The notes under the pieces are model-generated. The model did no database searches, was not told the origin of the DNA, and was given only the letters and a program-made list of their open reading frames with translations. Position numbers and translations under genes: made by a program. Source: Dehalococcoidales bacterium (lineage in GTDB: Bacteria > Chloroflexota > Dehalococcoidia > Dehalococcoidales > UBA5627). From it: a DNA stretch of 64,000 nt. The stretch spans positions 1 to 64,000 of the forward strand of contig JBBAED010000004.1 in assembly GCA_041656115.1 (NCBI GenBank). Direction: 5' to 3'. This document shows, piece after piece, positions 43,029-52,662 of this stretch (positions within the stretch are counted from its first letter, which is position 1; every line of letters starts with the position of its first letter).

Positions 43029-46000
43029 ATGTTAATAAAAAGGCTTCTCTTATTTCTTGTTTCAGCCGTAATAATATTCACTTTTATCCCCGGTAGCGAA
43101 GCCTTTATCGCCCAAGGCGCATCAAATCTTGCCCGCTGGCAGATAGCAAATATCCCAAAACAGGGTGCCGAACAAGGTTGGTTTTTGGCAGACGGTTCGG
43201 ATGTAACATGCCTTGCTCAAGATGATAGCGGCATCCTCTATGCCGGGGTAAGCGATTCAAAATCAAACCTTTATAAATCGGTCGATGGGGGCAATAACTG
43301 GCAAAAAATAGAAGGCAATGCCGATGCACCAATCAACACCATTCTTATCTACAACAACACCGTTTACAGCACAACCAACACTCAAATTTACAAAATAACA
43401 GATAACGCCAATGTTGCCGTTGCATTTTTACCGAGTCACTTTACCGAACCGGGAACTGTTATAACCTCAATCGATATTTCTTTTTATAACGGTGGTACCG
43501 CAATCCTTGTCGGTACTAAAAACGAAAATAGCGGCAAATTCGGCGGTGTATATCTAATTAGCGGCAATCCGTTTACTCAGTGGCAGGATTTGGGTTTAGC
43601 GGGCTGTGACGTGTATTCTGTGGCATTCTCTCCCCGCTTTAGCGAGGATAATACGGTAATAGCTTTGGCCGCTAACGAAACGCAAACATTTGTTACTCGC
43701 AAAGAAGGAAGCGCTGATTGGAGCGCTGCCGTTAGTAACATTGTTTTTAAAGATAAAAATACGGGAAACCCGATCCCTAAATTTGAATCTGCCAAAATTG
43801 TTTTTCCGAAAAACCGCCGCTTAGACTTTTTTGATGATACCTACTTGTTTTATGCCGCTTTAAACACCGGTTCCGATAGCGGCGGCGTTTATTCCGGTTA
43901 CAGCAGCCGCAATCCCGAGTATTCCCTAATCGAAGACCTAAACATTGGCGGCTCTAACGGTATTGATATCAGCAGCTTGGATATATTGGAATGCGGCGAT
44001 AGTGAATATATTATCGCAGGTTCTGCCGCAACCGATAATATTTACACAAGCTTTGACGGCGGAATAAGTTGGAAACAGAGCCAAAAATCACCCGGGGGCG
44101 AAAAAGTAACCTCCGTTCTTTTTTCCGCAGATTATAAAAATGACGGTAAAGCCTACTGTACGACCGCAGGCAACGAAAGTGCCTTTTCGATTAGTATTGA
44201 TAACGGTCGAAATTGGAACCAGTACAAATTTATTGATGCAAAAATCGATAATATAGTTGACGTAGCCGTTTCTGACGGGCTTGGAAGTAACCAAACTTTA
44301 TTTTTACTTACCGAAGGAAACGGATACAGCATATGGCGCACTGGCGATGATTGCCGCAGCTGGCGAAGGGTTTTTGTGGGAAGTTCCGATATAACTATCG
44401 ATAAAATAGACGTTTCACCGGAGTACGGAAACGCAAAACAGGTACTCTACTTTTACGGGAGCCGCGGAGGTACGCCGACACTTTGGAATTCCGAAAACAG
44501 CGGGAACGGTTTTTCGGAATTACCCATGCCGTTTGAAGCAGACTGTTGGCAGATTATAAATGATGATTCATTTTTTATTGCCGGTTTTGACGGCAGTAAT
44601 GCGCTTCTTTATCGCACCGTTGACGGCGGCGCGCATTATAAGTACAAAACAATTATTAACAGCCAGGCGCTCACGTCAATTGCACTTTCACCTGATTACG
44701 CAAACGATAAAACAATGCTTGTCGGTAATTGCAACGGTGAGGTTTATTTTTCAACCGATGAAGGGATTACCTTTTTGCCGCCGGGGAACATTTTGTCACC
44801 GCTAAGCGGTGATGTCAGTATCGCCTTTAGCGCTGCTTTTCAGGAGAATAAAACCGTTTACGCTGCCGGCAGTGCGGTAAATAACGGAATTTTTGAGTTT
44901 GTAATCGGAGAGAGTACAGTTTGGGAAGCTGTTGATGATTCGCTTCCTGCGGGTGCGATGATAACAGACCTCAAGATATCCCAATCCGGCGTTTTGTATG
45001 CAGTAAACCAACAACAAGTTGCAAGCGGCAGTGTTCCAAAGGGCGGCATAGAGCGCAGTTTATGTGCTGCAGACCCCTTTGAAACCTTTGTAAGAGGGTT
45101 GGAAATAAATACAACCCTTACCGATTTAAAGCTTTGCGGCAGTGCGCTATGGTCTATTGATACAACACATAACAGCCTGCTCTTTTTTAAAGATACCCTT
45201 TCCGAACAAGTTAACCTTACATCTCCCGCAAATCGTGCAATAGTTAAAGGGAATGCCTCTTGGGGGAAGATAAAAGATGTTTTACTGGATTGGGAAACAT
45301 TGGAGGGCGCCGGAAGCTACAATTGGCAGGTTAGTAAAAATGCGGGTTTTTCTTCAATTATCGGCGAGGGAACCACGACCGCCGGTTCGGTTTTAACAGA
45401 CTTATCGGAAACGGATGGGGTTTACTACTGGCGTGTAAGAGCGGTTACACCGCTCCTCAGCCCTTGGTCGAAAACTCAATTATTTTCGCTTCAAGCGCTA
45501 ATACCGCTTACAACACCTCAGTTAAAAACCCCCGCACCCGGTGCCGTAAATGTCCCCCTAAGTGCGCTTTTCCAGTGGGATAAAGTAAACAGTGCAAGCG
45601 GTTACGAGCTTGAGATATCGGCCGAGAATGATTTTCAAAATCCATTTATATGTATTCGGGGTAGCGACTCTCTGCCGATAAACGCCTGGCAAAATAGCGC
45701 AGAATTCGAATATAACCGTACTTATTACTGGCATGTGCGTGCGGTAAACGAAGATACAATCGGTGATTGGAGCGCGGTAGGGGTCTTTGCCACAATAGAT
45801 AAAGAGGATTCTCAAACAACAGTCACTGCCGATACATCTCAACCCCAAATAACGCAAACTGTAACCGTTGAAAAGGTAACAACAGCACTGGTCACGGAGT
45901 TTGGTACGGTAACCGTTACCCAAACCGAACAAGTAACTATCCCCATCGGGCAAGAAGATTCAATACCGGATTGGTTTTATTACGCGTTTAGATTTATGGC

Positions 46001-46058
46001 AATAGTAATCGTTTTGCTTTTAGCAGCAATCCTGGTCATCGTAATGAAAAGAGGATAG
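43029..46058 (+). CDS. Giant secreted Asp-box / FnIII-like surface protein with C-terminal anchor (1)
   Basis: A 1009-residue exported protein. A signal peptide (KRLLLFLVSAVIIFTFIPGS) leads into a large region of Asp-box (BNR) repeats, seen as KSVDGGNNWQK (about 83), SFDGGISWKQ (about 340), SIDNGRNWNQ (about 385) and YRTVDGGAHY (about 535), which suggests beta-propellers. Two FnIII-like modules follow (about 725-920, with YYWRVRAVTPLLSPWS and YYWHVRAVNEDTIGDWS). Then come a Thr/Val-rich stalk (TVTADTSQPQITQTVTVEK onwards), one membrane helix and the tail MKRG. This tail-anchored layout recalls S-layer or glycoprotein designs. No sialidase catalytic residues were identified. A close paralogue lies at 57026. 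Confidence 0.85.
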   Translation: MLIKRLLLFLVSAVIIFTFIPGSEAFIAQGASNLARWQIANIPKQGAEQGWFLADGSDVTCLAQDDSGILYAGVSDSKSNLYKSVDGGNNWQKIEGNADAPINTILIYNNTVYSTTNTQIYKITDNANVAVAFLPSHFTEPGTVITSIDISFYNGGTAILVGTKNENSGKFGGVYLISGNPFTQWQDLGLAGCDVYSVAFSPRFSEDNTVIALAANETQTFVTRKEGSADWSAAVSNIVFKDKNTGNPIPKFESAKIVFPKNRRLDFFDDTYLFYAALNTGSDSGGVYSGYSSRNPEYSLIEDLNIGGSNGIDISSLDILECGDSEYIIAGSAATDNIYTSFDGGISWKQSQKSPGGEKVTSVLFSADYKNDGKAYCTTAGNESAFSISIDNGRNWNQYKFIDAKIDNIVDVAVSDGLGSNQTLFLLTEGNGYSIWRTGDDCRSWRRVFVGSSDITIDKIDVSPEYGNAKQVLYFYGSRGGTPTLWNSENSGNGFSELPMPFEADCWQIINDDSFFIAGFDGSNALLYRTVDGGAHYKYKTIINSQALTSIALSPDYANDKTMLVGNCNGEVYFSTDEGITFLPPGNILSPLSGDVSIAFSAAFQENKTVYAAGSAVNNGIFEFVIGESTVWEAVDDSLPAGAMITDLKISQSGVLYAVNQQQVASGSVPKGGIERSLCAADPFETFVRGLEINTTLTDLKLCGSALWSIDTTHNSLLFFKDTLSEQVNLTSPANRAIVKGNASWGKIKDVLLDWETLEGAGSYNWQVSKNAGFSSIIGEGTTTAGSVLTDLSETDGVYYWRVRAVTPLLSPWSKTQLFSLQALIPLTTPQLKTPAPGAVNVPLSALFQWDKVNSASGYELEISAENDFQNPFICIRGSDSLPINAWQNSAEFEYNRTYYWHVRAVNEDTIGDWSAVGVFATIDKEDSQTTVTADTSQPQITQTVTVEKVTTALVTEFGTVTVTQTEQVTIPIGQEDSIPDWFYYAFRFMAIVIVLLLAAILVIVMKRG

Positions 46059-46060
46059 GG

Positions 46061-46693
46061 TTAAAGATCAAGCAGGGTAACCTGCATCGAAAGCGGAAGT
46101 CTGTTCTTGGTAATTGAAAGCTTCGGCAAAGGCGTTGTGTCGTGCGCGCCGATTTCTTTTAAGAATTTCTCAATCGGATCAAGCTCACGGTTTAGTAAAG
46201 GGGTCCCGTAATGCATCGGTATCACTATTTTGGGCTCAATTTGGCGTACAACGGATGCCGCTGCGGCTGCGTTGATTGTTGAGACACCGCCAACCGGTAA
46301 CATCAGTATATCAACGGTTCCCAGTTCTTCGAGTTGGTCTTCGGTTAAGGGATACCCCAAATCGCCGAGGTGGCAAATACTAACGTCGTCTATCTCAATC
46401 AAATAAACGGTATTCTTGCCCCTTAGCGAGCCATGTTCGTTATCGTGATAAGAAGGAAGCCCGATAACCAGAACATCGCTGATTTCGTATTCGCCCGGAC
46501 CGGTTATTACGTAAGGATCGCCGTTAATAGCGCTGACGTTGGAGTGTCCGGGGTGATTATGACTAACGGTAACAATATCGGCGCTCTGTTTACCGAGCGT
46601 ATAGCCGATACCCGCCGAAAACGGGTCGGTGATAACGGTCGCCTGTTTCCCTTTAATCTTAAAACACGAATGTCCGAGCCAATTAATATCCAT
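46061..46693 (-). CDS. MBL-fold hydrolase (UPF0173-like) with altered metal motif
   Basis: A metallo-beta-lactamase-fold protein of 210 residues beginning MDINWLGHSCFKIKGK, as in the UPF0173 group. The metal motif, usually HxHxDH, reads SHNHPGHSN here, so the aspartate is replaced by glycine. The later histidines and aspartate (CHLGDLGY, IVIPMHYGTP) are present. It may bind metal differently or have changed activity. It is convergent with the surface protein gene (2 bases between stops). Confidence 0.85.
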   Translation of the reverse strand: MDINWLGHSCFKIKGKQATVITDPFSAGIGYTLGKQSADIVTVSHNHPGHSNVSAINGDPYVITGPGEYEISDVLVIGLPSYHDNEHGSLRGKNTVYLIEIDDVSICHLGDLGYPLTEDQLEELGTVDILMLPVGGVSTINAAAAASVVRQIEPKIVIPMHYGTPLLNRELDPIEKFLKEIGAHDTTPLPKLSITKNRLPLSMQVTLLDL

Positions 46694-46777
46694 ATTCTTA
46701 GCGTAAGTGTATCATAAACAGCTTTAAACGGTCAATTAAAAAAGACTAAAATATACTGAACCGTTTGCCGATTATGG

Positions 46778-46783
46778 TATGAT
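46778..46783 (+). promoter_or_regulatory. Extended -10 box of the phosphoesterase gene (leaderless)
   Basis: TATGAT preceded by TGG forms an extended -10 (TGn-TATGAT). The ATG at 46793 lies 9 bases after it and has no ribosome-binding site. Confidence 0.5.
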
Positions 46784-46792
46784 ATAGCTGTT

Positions 46793-47530
46793 ATGAAATA
46801 CGCATTGTTAGCCGATATTCACTCTAACTTGGAAGCATTGACTGCCGTCCTTGAAGATATTGACAAGCGCGCTGCCGTTGATGAGCTTTGGATAATGGGT
46901 GATACTGTCGGTTATGGCCCCAATCCGTCAGAATGCATTAAACTCCTGCGTAGTCGCAAGCATACCGCCGTTTGCGGTAACCACGATATTTATTGTGCCG
47001 ACGCTCCGGAGTCCCTTTATATTTTCGGCCCCGAAGCCTTTACTTCCTGTCGTTGGACCGCAAGCGTTTTGACAGCGGAGGATATTGAATATCTTAAAGA
47101 CTTGCCCAATGTTGCCGAGCGTGACGATTTCATGCTGGTACACGGCAGCCCGCGTGAGCCGTTATGGGAATATGTGATATCGCAGAGTGTGGCGCTTGTT
47201 AATTTTGATTATTTTCGTAATAAATACTGCCTGGTAGGACACTCGCACACGCCTCTCATTTTTAAGCTGGATGAAAACAAAAACTGCGTTGGTGTACCGT
47301 TTACGGAAAATATCGGAGTGGTGCTCGGTAAGGACAAAATGATTATTAACCCGGGCAGTGTCGGGCAGCCGAGAGATGAAGACCCGCGCGCAAGCTATGC
47401 CATTTATGATAGCGAAAGCAAGGTAATCAGGTTGTATCGCGTGCCGTACGATATAAAACTGACCCAGCAAAAAATGATTAAACAGAATTTGCCGATACGT
47501 TTAATATCTCGTTTAGAGAAAGGTTTATAA
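46793..47530 (+). CDS. Calcineurin-like metallophosphoesterase (YfcE/COG0639 type)
   Basis: The two-metal phosphoesterase motifs are ordered ADIHSNLEAL, MGDTVGYGPNP, CGNHDIYC, VHGSP and VGHSHTPL, followed by the INPGSVGQPRDEDPRASYAI end typical of this subgroup. The 245-residue length is normal. The substrate, a phosphodiester or phosphoprotein, is not known. It begins the operon with rsmA and ispE: the rsmA TTG lies 2 bases after its stop codon. Confidence 0.92.
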   Translation: MKYALLADIHSNLEALTAVLEDIDKRAAVDELWIMGDTVGYGPNPSECIKLLRSRKHTAVCGNHDIYCADAPESLYIFGPEAFTSCRWTASVLTAEDIEYLKDLPNVAERDDFMLVHGSPREPLWEYVISQSVALVNFDYFRNKYCLVGHSHTPLIFKLDENKNCVGVPFTENIGVVLGKDKMIINPGSVGQPRDEDPRASYAIYDSESKVIRLYRVPYDIKLTQQKMIKQNLPIRLISRLEKGL

Positions 47531-47532
47531 AT

Positions 47533-48426
47533 TTGAACAGCAATAACCGACAGCGTGATTTATTGGCGGAAACGCAGCGTTATTTACGGCGCCTCGATTT
47601 AAAAGCGCGCAAAAAACTCGGACAGCATTTTCTTGTAGACGAAGATGCTTTAGCGGCAATCGTTTCGGCTGCCGAACTTACCGCCGATGACCTGGTTATC
47701 GAGGTGGGGCCGGGGTTGGGGGTTTTAACCGATGAACTGGTAAAAAAAGCCGGCGCCGTTGTTGCCGTTGAACTTGACGACCGGCTGGCGGAAATCCTTA
47801 GAAAGAAAATGACGGCAGCAACTAATTTTACCGTAGTTAATAAAGATATTTTAAAAGCCGAACCGCAAGAGTTTCTGGCACAGCCGGTAGCGCTAAACGT
47901 CTTGAAAGGGGCTCAGCCGATTTATAAAGTGGTTGCAAACCTGCCCTATTATATTACCTCCGCCGTACTGCGCTATTTTCTGGAAGCTTTACCGCAGCCG
48001 TCTGTTATGGTTGTAATGGTGCAAAAGGAAGTCGCCGAAGCTATCGCTGCCGAACAGGGCAAAATGAGTCTGCTTAGCACCAGCATACATTTCTACGGTA
48101 AGCCCGAAATTGTAAGGTACGTACCGGCAGCAAGTTTTTACCCGCCGCCCGAAGTTGATTCCGCCGTTTTAAAAATAAAAGTTTACGATAAACCGCGTCT
48201 TGATATAGACGATGTTAACGGATTTTTTAATCTTGTTCGTGCCGGATTTGCCGCTTCGCGCAAGCAGCTCCCCAACTCACTGGCACAGGGGTTAAAATGG
48301 GAAAAAGAAAGGGCGGTTGTACTTCTGGCAAAAGCCGAAATCGCTGCTAATCGCCGTGCGGAAACCCTCTCACTTGAGGAATGGGGGCAGCTCTGGGAGA
48401 TATTTAAAGAGGATAACCAATGTTAA
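47533..48426 (+). CDS. rsmA: 16S rRNA dimethyladenosine transferase
   Basis: RsmA (KsgA) dimethylates A1518 and A1519 in helix 45 of 16S rRNA. KKLGQHFLVDEDALAAIV is the usual start region; the SAM-binding motif is EVGPGLGVLTDEL and the catalytic motif NLPYYITSAVL. The 297-residue length fits. The start is a TTG directly after the phosphoesterase stop. It overlaps ispE by 7 bases, a common pairing in bacteria. Confidence 0.96.
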   Translation: MNSNNRQRDLLAETQRYLRRLDLKARKKLGQHFLVDEDALAAIVSAAELTADDLVIEVGPGLGVLTDELVKKAGAVVAVELDDRLAEILRKKMTAATNFTVVNKDILKAEPQEFLAQPVALNVLKGAQPIYKVVANLPYYITSAVLRYFLEALPQPSVMVVMVQKEVAEAIAAEQGKMSLLSTSIHFYGKPEIVRYVPAASFYPPPEVDSAVLKIKVYDKPRLDIDDVNGFFNLVRAGFAASRKQLPNSLAQGLKWEKERAVVLLAKAEIAANRRAETLSLEEWGQLWEIFKEDNQC

Positions 48427-49265
48427 AAATTACCGCTCCCGCTAAAATAAATTTGACACTTGAGGTGCTTGCCAAGCGCAGCGACGGTTATCACGAGATT
48501 AAAAGTGTTATTCAGGCAATTGATTTATGCGATACCTTGTCCTTTGAAAAAGGAGAGGGTCTTAATATAACGTGTGACGACCCGAATTGGGAGAAAGAAA
48601 AAAGCCTGATTTTCAAAGCGGTAAACTTGCTTGCAGACGATTTGGATAGGCCTTTGGAGTGTAAAATTCACCTAAGTAAACGGATCCCTTTACTTTCGGG
48701 GCTTGCCGGTGATTCCTCCGGCGCGGTAGCCGTGCTTAAAGGCTTGAATACCTTTTTGAATTTGGGCTATACAACCGAAAGGCTGGCAGGCCTGGCGGCC
48801 AAACTTGGCTCGGATACCACTTTTTTCTTATCGGGAGGCTCGGCCCTGATGCAAGGGCGGGGAGAAATCGTTGAACCCCTTCCTCCAATGCCTCCGACAT
48901 GGGTCGTTTTAATGTTACCTCAAACAGAACGCGTAATCGGTAAAACCGCTAAAATGTACTCCGCTCTGAGAACGGATTTATTTACCGCAGGAGAAAAAAC
49001 TGATGCGCTTGTTGCCAGGCTGAAACGCGGCGAAGATATCGATAATGATATGCTTTATAACGTTTTTGAATATGTGGCGTATGATATTTATGAAGGGCTT
49101 GGAGTCCTGCGCGATGAATTTTTAAGTGCCGGAGCTCTGACCGTTCACCTTGCCGGCTCGGGGCCTTCTCTTTTTGCTTTGGTTGATAGTGAAACGAATG
49201 CCCTTCGAATTTGTGAAAGGCTCAAAGCAAAAGGGTATTCAGCTTTTGCCTTAAAGACTCTTTGA
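48420..49265 (+). CDS. ispE: 4-diphosphocytidyl-2-C-methyl-D-erythritol kinase
   Basis: IspE phosphorylates CDP-ME in the MEP route to isoprenoids. The GHMP-kinase protein begins APAKINLTLEVLAKRSDGYHE, which is diagnostic. The ATP loop reads IPLLSGLAGDSSGAVAVL, a variant of the usual glycine-rich PxxxGLGGGSS. GSDTTFFLSGGSALMQGRGE and the C-terminal LAGSGPSLFAL follow. The 281-residue length is normal. Its ATG lies inside the end of rsmA, so translation is coupled. Confidence 0.96.
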   Translation: MLKITAPAKINLTLEVLAKRSDGYHEIKSVIQAIDLCDTLSFEKGEGLNITCDDPNWEKEKSLIFKAVNLLADDLDRPLECKIHLSKRIPLLSGLAGDSSGAVAVLKGLNTFLNLGYTTERLAGLAAKLGSDTTFFLSGGSALMQGRGEIVEPLPPMPPTWVVLMLPQTERVIGKTAKMYSALRTDLFTAGEKTDALVARLKRGEDIDNDMLYNVFEYVAYDIYEGLGVLRDEFLSAGALTVHLAGSGPSLFALVDSETNALRICERLKAKGYSAFALKTL

Positions 49266-49297
49266 CGCAACATTGAAGCCGTTTTATCCCTCTTTAG

Positions 49298-50060
49298 CCG
49301 TTCGTAGGACCCTTAACGGGTCCCTCTTGTCATCCTGAATGTAATGAAGGATCTAAGAGGAAGGGAAGTATAGGCTATGAGGTCGCCTCAGAATCACGAA
49401 AGAGGAATCGCCCTACTGTATAAACAGTAACCAAACGCTGCACTATTCGCCAACCCTTAGATTCTTCGACAGACTCAGAATAACAAGTTATAAACGTCTT
49501 TGCGAGGAATAAGCCGTTAGGCGAACGACGTGGCAATCTCCTACAAATAGAATGCCTCTCGATTTATTAAGGATTACTTCGCTGCGCTCGCAAAGACAAG
49601 GTGCTTCTCAGCCGTTCGTGGTGAGCCTGTCGAACCATAACGGCGGCCGGATGGTAATCCTTGTCTACTCTCGTTCGTGGAACCCTTCGACAAGCTCAGG
49701 GCGAACGAGTCTTTTTTATCATCCTGTTTCCCTATTTTGTCATCCTGAACAGAGTGAAGGATCTAAGAGGACGAGAAGTATAGGCTATGAGTCATTCTCG
49801 GGAACAAGAAAGAGGCTTCGTCCTATTATAAATCCGCAACCGAACAGTGCACTATCCGCCAACTCCTAGATTCTTCGGCAAGCTCAGACCCTTCGACAGG
49901 CTCAGGGTGCTCGGAATTTGGATTGTCTTTGCGAGGAATGAGCGTAAGCGAACGACGTGGCAATCTCCAAGGAATTTAATCTATATGAGATTCTTCGCTT
50001 CGCTCTGAAAGACAGTGGAGTTTATTTATTAGAGATTGCTTCGCTTACGCTCGCAAAGAC
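49298..50060. repeat. Block 5 of dispersed repeat modules, no genes
   Basis: In order: a half B (CCGTTCGTAGGACCC), module C, module A, module B, a second C, a short extra TCGACAGGCTCAGGG segment, and an A variant in which the inner arm reads GAGATTCTTCGCTTCGCTCT, ending CTCGCAAAGAC. Orientation is as in block 1. It fills the gap between ispE and the ABC transporter operon. Confidence 0.85.
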
Positions 50061-50189
50061 AAAGAGAATTGCTTTAAATATATTCTAAAAGCTTAAAAAT
50101 ACATCGTTAAGTTATTCATTATTCAATTTCTTTGTGATACAATCAGGTGGTCGGCATTCCGCATTGGGAAATAAAATAGGGATTATTTG

Positions 50190-50915
50190 ATGAACTCGTC
50201 TATCGTTATTGAGAATCTTACCAAGTATTACGATGACTTTCTGGCATTGGATAATCTGTCGCTTACAATAGAGGGTAACGAAAATATCGGATTTTTAGGG
50301 CCCAACGGAGCCGGTAAAAGCACCACTTTAAAGATTTTATGCGGTCTTCTGCGCCCAACCTCCGGTAAAGCCTACATAAACGGTTTTAATATCGCTTCCG
50401 AGAAAGAAAAGGTCCTCTCCCAAATCGGTACAATTATTGAAACCACCGAATTTTACGGTTATTTAACCCCTGCGGAAACATTAAGCTACCTCGGTAAACT
50501 GCGCGGTATGAGTAGCGATGATTTACGTCGGCGTATCCCCCAAGTTATTGAAATGGTAAATCTGGAAAAGTGGCTTAATATTAAAATCGAAAAGTTTTCA
50601 CGCGGTATGAAGCAGCGCTTGGCTTTAGCGCAAACCTTACTGCACGACCCGCCGATTCTTATCTTTGATGAACCGGCTTTAGGTTTAGACCCCAGGGCGG
50701 TGATTGAATTTAGGCGAATAATTATCGAAGCCGGAAAAGATAAAACTGTCTTTTTTGCCTCTCACCAATTAAGCGAAGTCGCTCAAATATGCAAACACGT
50801 CGCGATTATAGACCGCGGCAAACTGCTCGGTTACGACGCTATCGAAAACTTGGAGCGCGATTACGGCTCTTTAGAGAATGCCTATCTCGAGTTAACGGGG
50901 GTTCCGAGTGAGTGA
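50190..50915 (+). CDS. ABC transporter ATP-binding protein
   Basis: The ATPase has Walker A GPNGAGKSTTLK, signature FSRGMKQRLALAQTLL, Walker B ILIFDEPALGLDP and the switch histidine in FFASHQLSE. At 241 residues it is the short ABC-2 form. The ATG at 50190 is preferred over an adjacent TTG. Its end overlaps the permease gene by 8 bases. The substrate is unknown; the downstream lipid kinase hints at membrane lipid or envelope work, but this is weak. Confidence 0.92.
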   Translation: MNSSIVIENLTKYYDDFLALDNLSLTIEGNENIGFLGPNGAGKSTTLKILCGLLRPTSGKAYINGFNIASEKEKVLSQIGTIIETTEFYGYLTPAETLSYLGKLRGMSSDDLRRRIPQVIEMVNLEKWLNIKIEKFSRGMKQRLALAQTLLHDPPILIFDEPALGLDPRAVIEFRRIIIEAGKDKTVFFASHQLSEVAQICKHVAIIDRGKLLGYDAIENLERDYGSLENAYLELTGVPSE

Positions 50916-51714
50916 GTTAAAGAAATTACAAACCGTTATCAATTACGAATTTCTGAAACATATTCGTCGGAAGCGATTATATGTGATTTTGCTTTTGGTG
51001 CTTATCAGCGAAGCCGCAACGCTAATCGGTTTTCAAACAATGATGGGCGGCTTCCCCGATAATGCCGCTTTGCTGGCGGTAATGCTTTCCGTCGGGCCGT
51101 CAATGGCGGCTTTCGGAGCAATTTTCTTTTCGGGGGATGCCATTGCCGGAGAATTTGAAAGCAAAACCGGCTTTTTGTTGTTTACCAATCCCGTAAAGCG
51201 CACTACATTGGTGCTCGGTAAATACATCGCCGGTTGTATGGCAGTGGCAATCTTGGTAATTTTCGCATACGCCGTGCTTTGTATTTCCCTTTTTGCCGTT
51301 TATCAAACTATTCCTCCGGAAACGGCGCAATCTTTCGGTTTATGTCTTTTGTACAGCATTTCGATTTTGGCGGTCACTTTCCTGTTTAGCTCTCTAACCA
51401 AAAGTTCAATGAGCGCCATTGTGATTACGCTGGTTCTAATTATGGTAATTTCAGGGACAATCGAAAGCATTTTGATGCTGGCAGGCAAACCGTATTGGTT
51501 TTTGATATCCGCCGCCGGCGATGGAATTGCCCTTGTTTACGAAGGTAACACTGAGCTGATACTATCAGGTTTAATTCCGATGGAAGAGGCCGGTAATTTC
51601 CCGTTTGAAATACAGGTTCCGAATATCGGACATAGTGTTCTTGCAATGGTTATTTATTTGGTGGGAGGCCTTATTCCCAGCCTGATTATAACCAATCGCA
51701 GAGAGCTTAGCTAA
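50908..51714 (+). CDS. ABC-2 type permease subunit
   Basis: A 268-residue permease with about six hydrophobic segments, including VILLLVLISEAATLIGFQ, ILVIFAYAVLCISLFAVY, FGLCLLYSISILAVTFLF and IVITLVLIMVISGTIESIL. ESKTGFLLFTNPVKRTTLVL is the typical coupling segment of the ABC-2 membrane group. It starts with GTG within the ATPase stop region and forms the transporter with it. Unlike the permease at 26131 it lacks a large outer domain. Confidence 0.88.
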   Translation: MSELKKLQTVINYEFLKHIRRKRLYVILLLVLISEAATLIGFQTMMGGFPDNAALLAVMLSVGPSMAAFGAIFFSGDAIAGEFESKTGFLLFTNPVKRTTLVLGKYIAGCMAVAILVIFAYAVLCISLFAVYQTIPPETAQSFGLCLLYSISILAVTFLFSSLTKSSMSAIVITLVLIMVISGTIESILMLAGKPYWFLISAAGDGIALVYEGNTELILSGLIPMEEAGNFPFEIQVPNIGHSVLAMVIYLVGGLIPSLIITNRRELS

Positions 51715-51744
51715 AATAAAAATAATTTGAGAGGCCGATTAAAA

Positions 51745-52659
51745 ATGACTCCATTAAAAACTAAGGTTATCGTTAATCCTGTGGCCGGAGCCAAAACCAC
51801 ATATCGCAAGTGGCCCCTTATCAATGAATTGCTGCAAAGCGGCGGAATCCCTTTCGAATATCAATACACTGAAGGAATCGGGCACGCCATTGAACTTGCT
51901 CGTGAAGCAACCGCAAACGGTTACAGCTTTGTGGTGGCGGTCGGCGGAGACGGAACCATCAATGAGGTTGCCAACGGCATCTTGCAATCCGGCGACTCAT
52001 CAAACGCAACGATCGGTATTATCAGTACCGGAACGGGCGGTGATTTTATACGTACCGCCGGTATTACACGGGATTATATTCAGGCTTGCAATTCTATTTG
52101 CGCCTCAAACAAACGGATGATCGATGTTGGAGTGGTTGAGTACCACAAAGACGGAAAACCGCATAAGCGCTATTTTGTAAACTCCGCGGGGGTTGGTTTT
52201 GATGCCCATGCAATAGAAGCTGCCAGCCGCCTGCCGAAAATATTCGGCGGAACAGTTCCTTACGTACTCGGTTTACTTAAATCCGTTGTCAGTTATAAAA
52301 ATAAGTCGGTCAACCTTTGCTTGGAAGAGGAATGCCAGGACAGAAGGGTGTTAACGGTTGTAATGGCTAACGGCTGCTATTTTGGCGGCGGAATGTGTAT
52401 TGCCCCTACCGCCGATATTTACGACGGCTTTTTTGATGTAGTCAGCGTCGGCGATGTAAATAAACTGGATCTTTTAAAGACGTTCCCGAAGATATACAAA
52501 GGAACGCATACCACCCATCCTAAAGTAAAAGTTGAACGGGCTTCCGAAGTTAAAATCAACTCCGCCGAGAAAGTTGTAATTGAAGCGGACGGGGAATTCC
52601 TTGGAGAATGTCCGGCCACATTCCGAATAATTCCGGCAGCCTTGAGTTTAGCGCTCTAG
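51745..52659 (+). CDS. Diacylglycerol kinase-family lipid kinase (YegS/DagK-like)
   Basis: A soluble lipid or sphingosine-type kinase that phosphorylates a diacylglycerol-like lipid. VIVNPVAGAKTTYRKWP is the usual start; the nucleotide loop is VVAVGGDGTINEVANGI, followed by IISTGTGGDFIRTAGI. The segment FVNSAGVGFDAH and the closing VIEADGEFLGECPATFRI complete the family pattern. I prefer the ATG at 51745 over 51727 since GAGAGG lies 10 bases ahead. It lies 30 bases after the ABC permease gene and may belong to that operon. Confidence 0.92.
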   Translation: MTPLKTKVIVNPVAGAKTTYRKWPLINELLQSGGIPFEYQYTEGIGHAIELAREATANGYSFVVAVGGDGTINEVANGILQSGDSSNATIGIISTGTGGDFIRTAGITRDYIQACNSICASNKRMIDVGVVEYHKDGKPHKRYFVNSAGVGFDAHAIEAASRLPKIFGGTVPYVLGLLKSVVSYKNKSVNLCLEEECQDRRVLTVVMANGCYFGGGMCIAPTADIYDGFFDVVSVGDVNKLDLLKTFPKIYKGTHTTHPKVKVERASEVKINSAEKVVIEADGEFLGECPATFRIIPAALSLAL

Positions 52660-52662
52660 CGG

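Noticed and set aside
43029..46058. Active sialidase
   Set aside because: Asp-box repeats alone occur in many non-enzymatic propellers; I could not identify the arginine triad or nucleophile of a sialidase.
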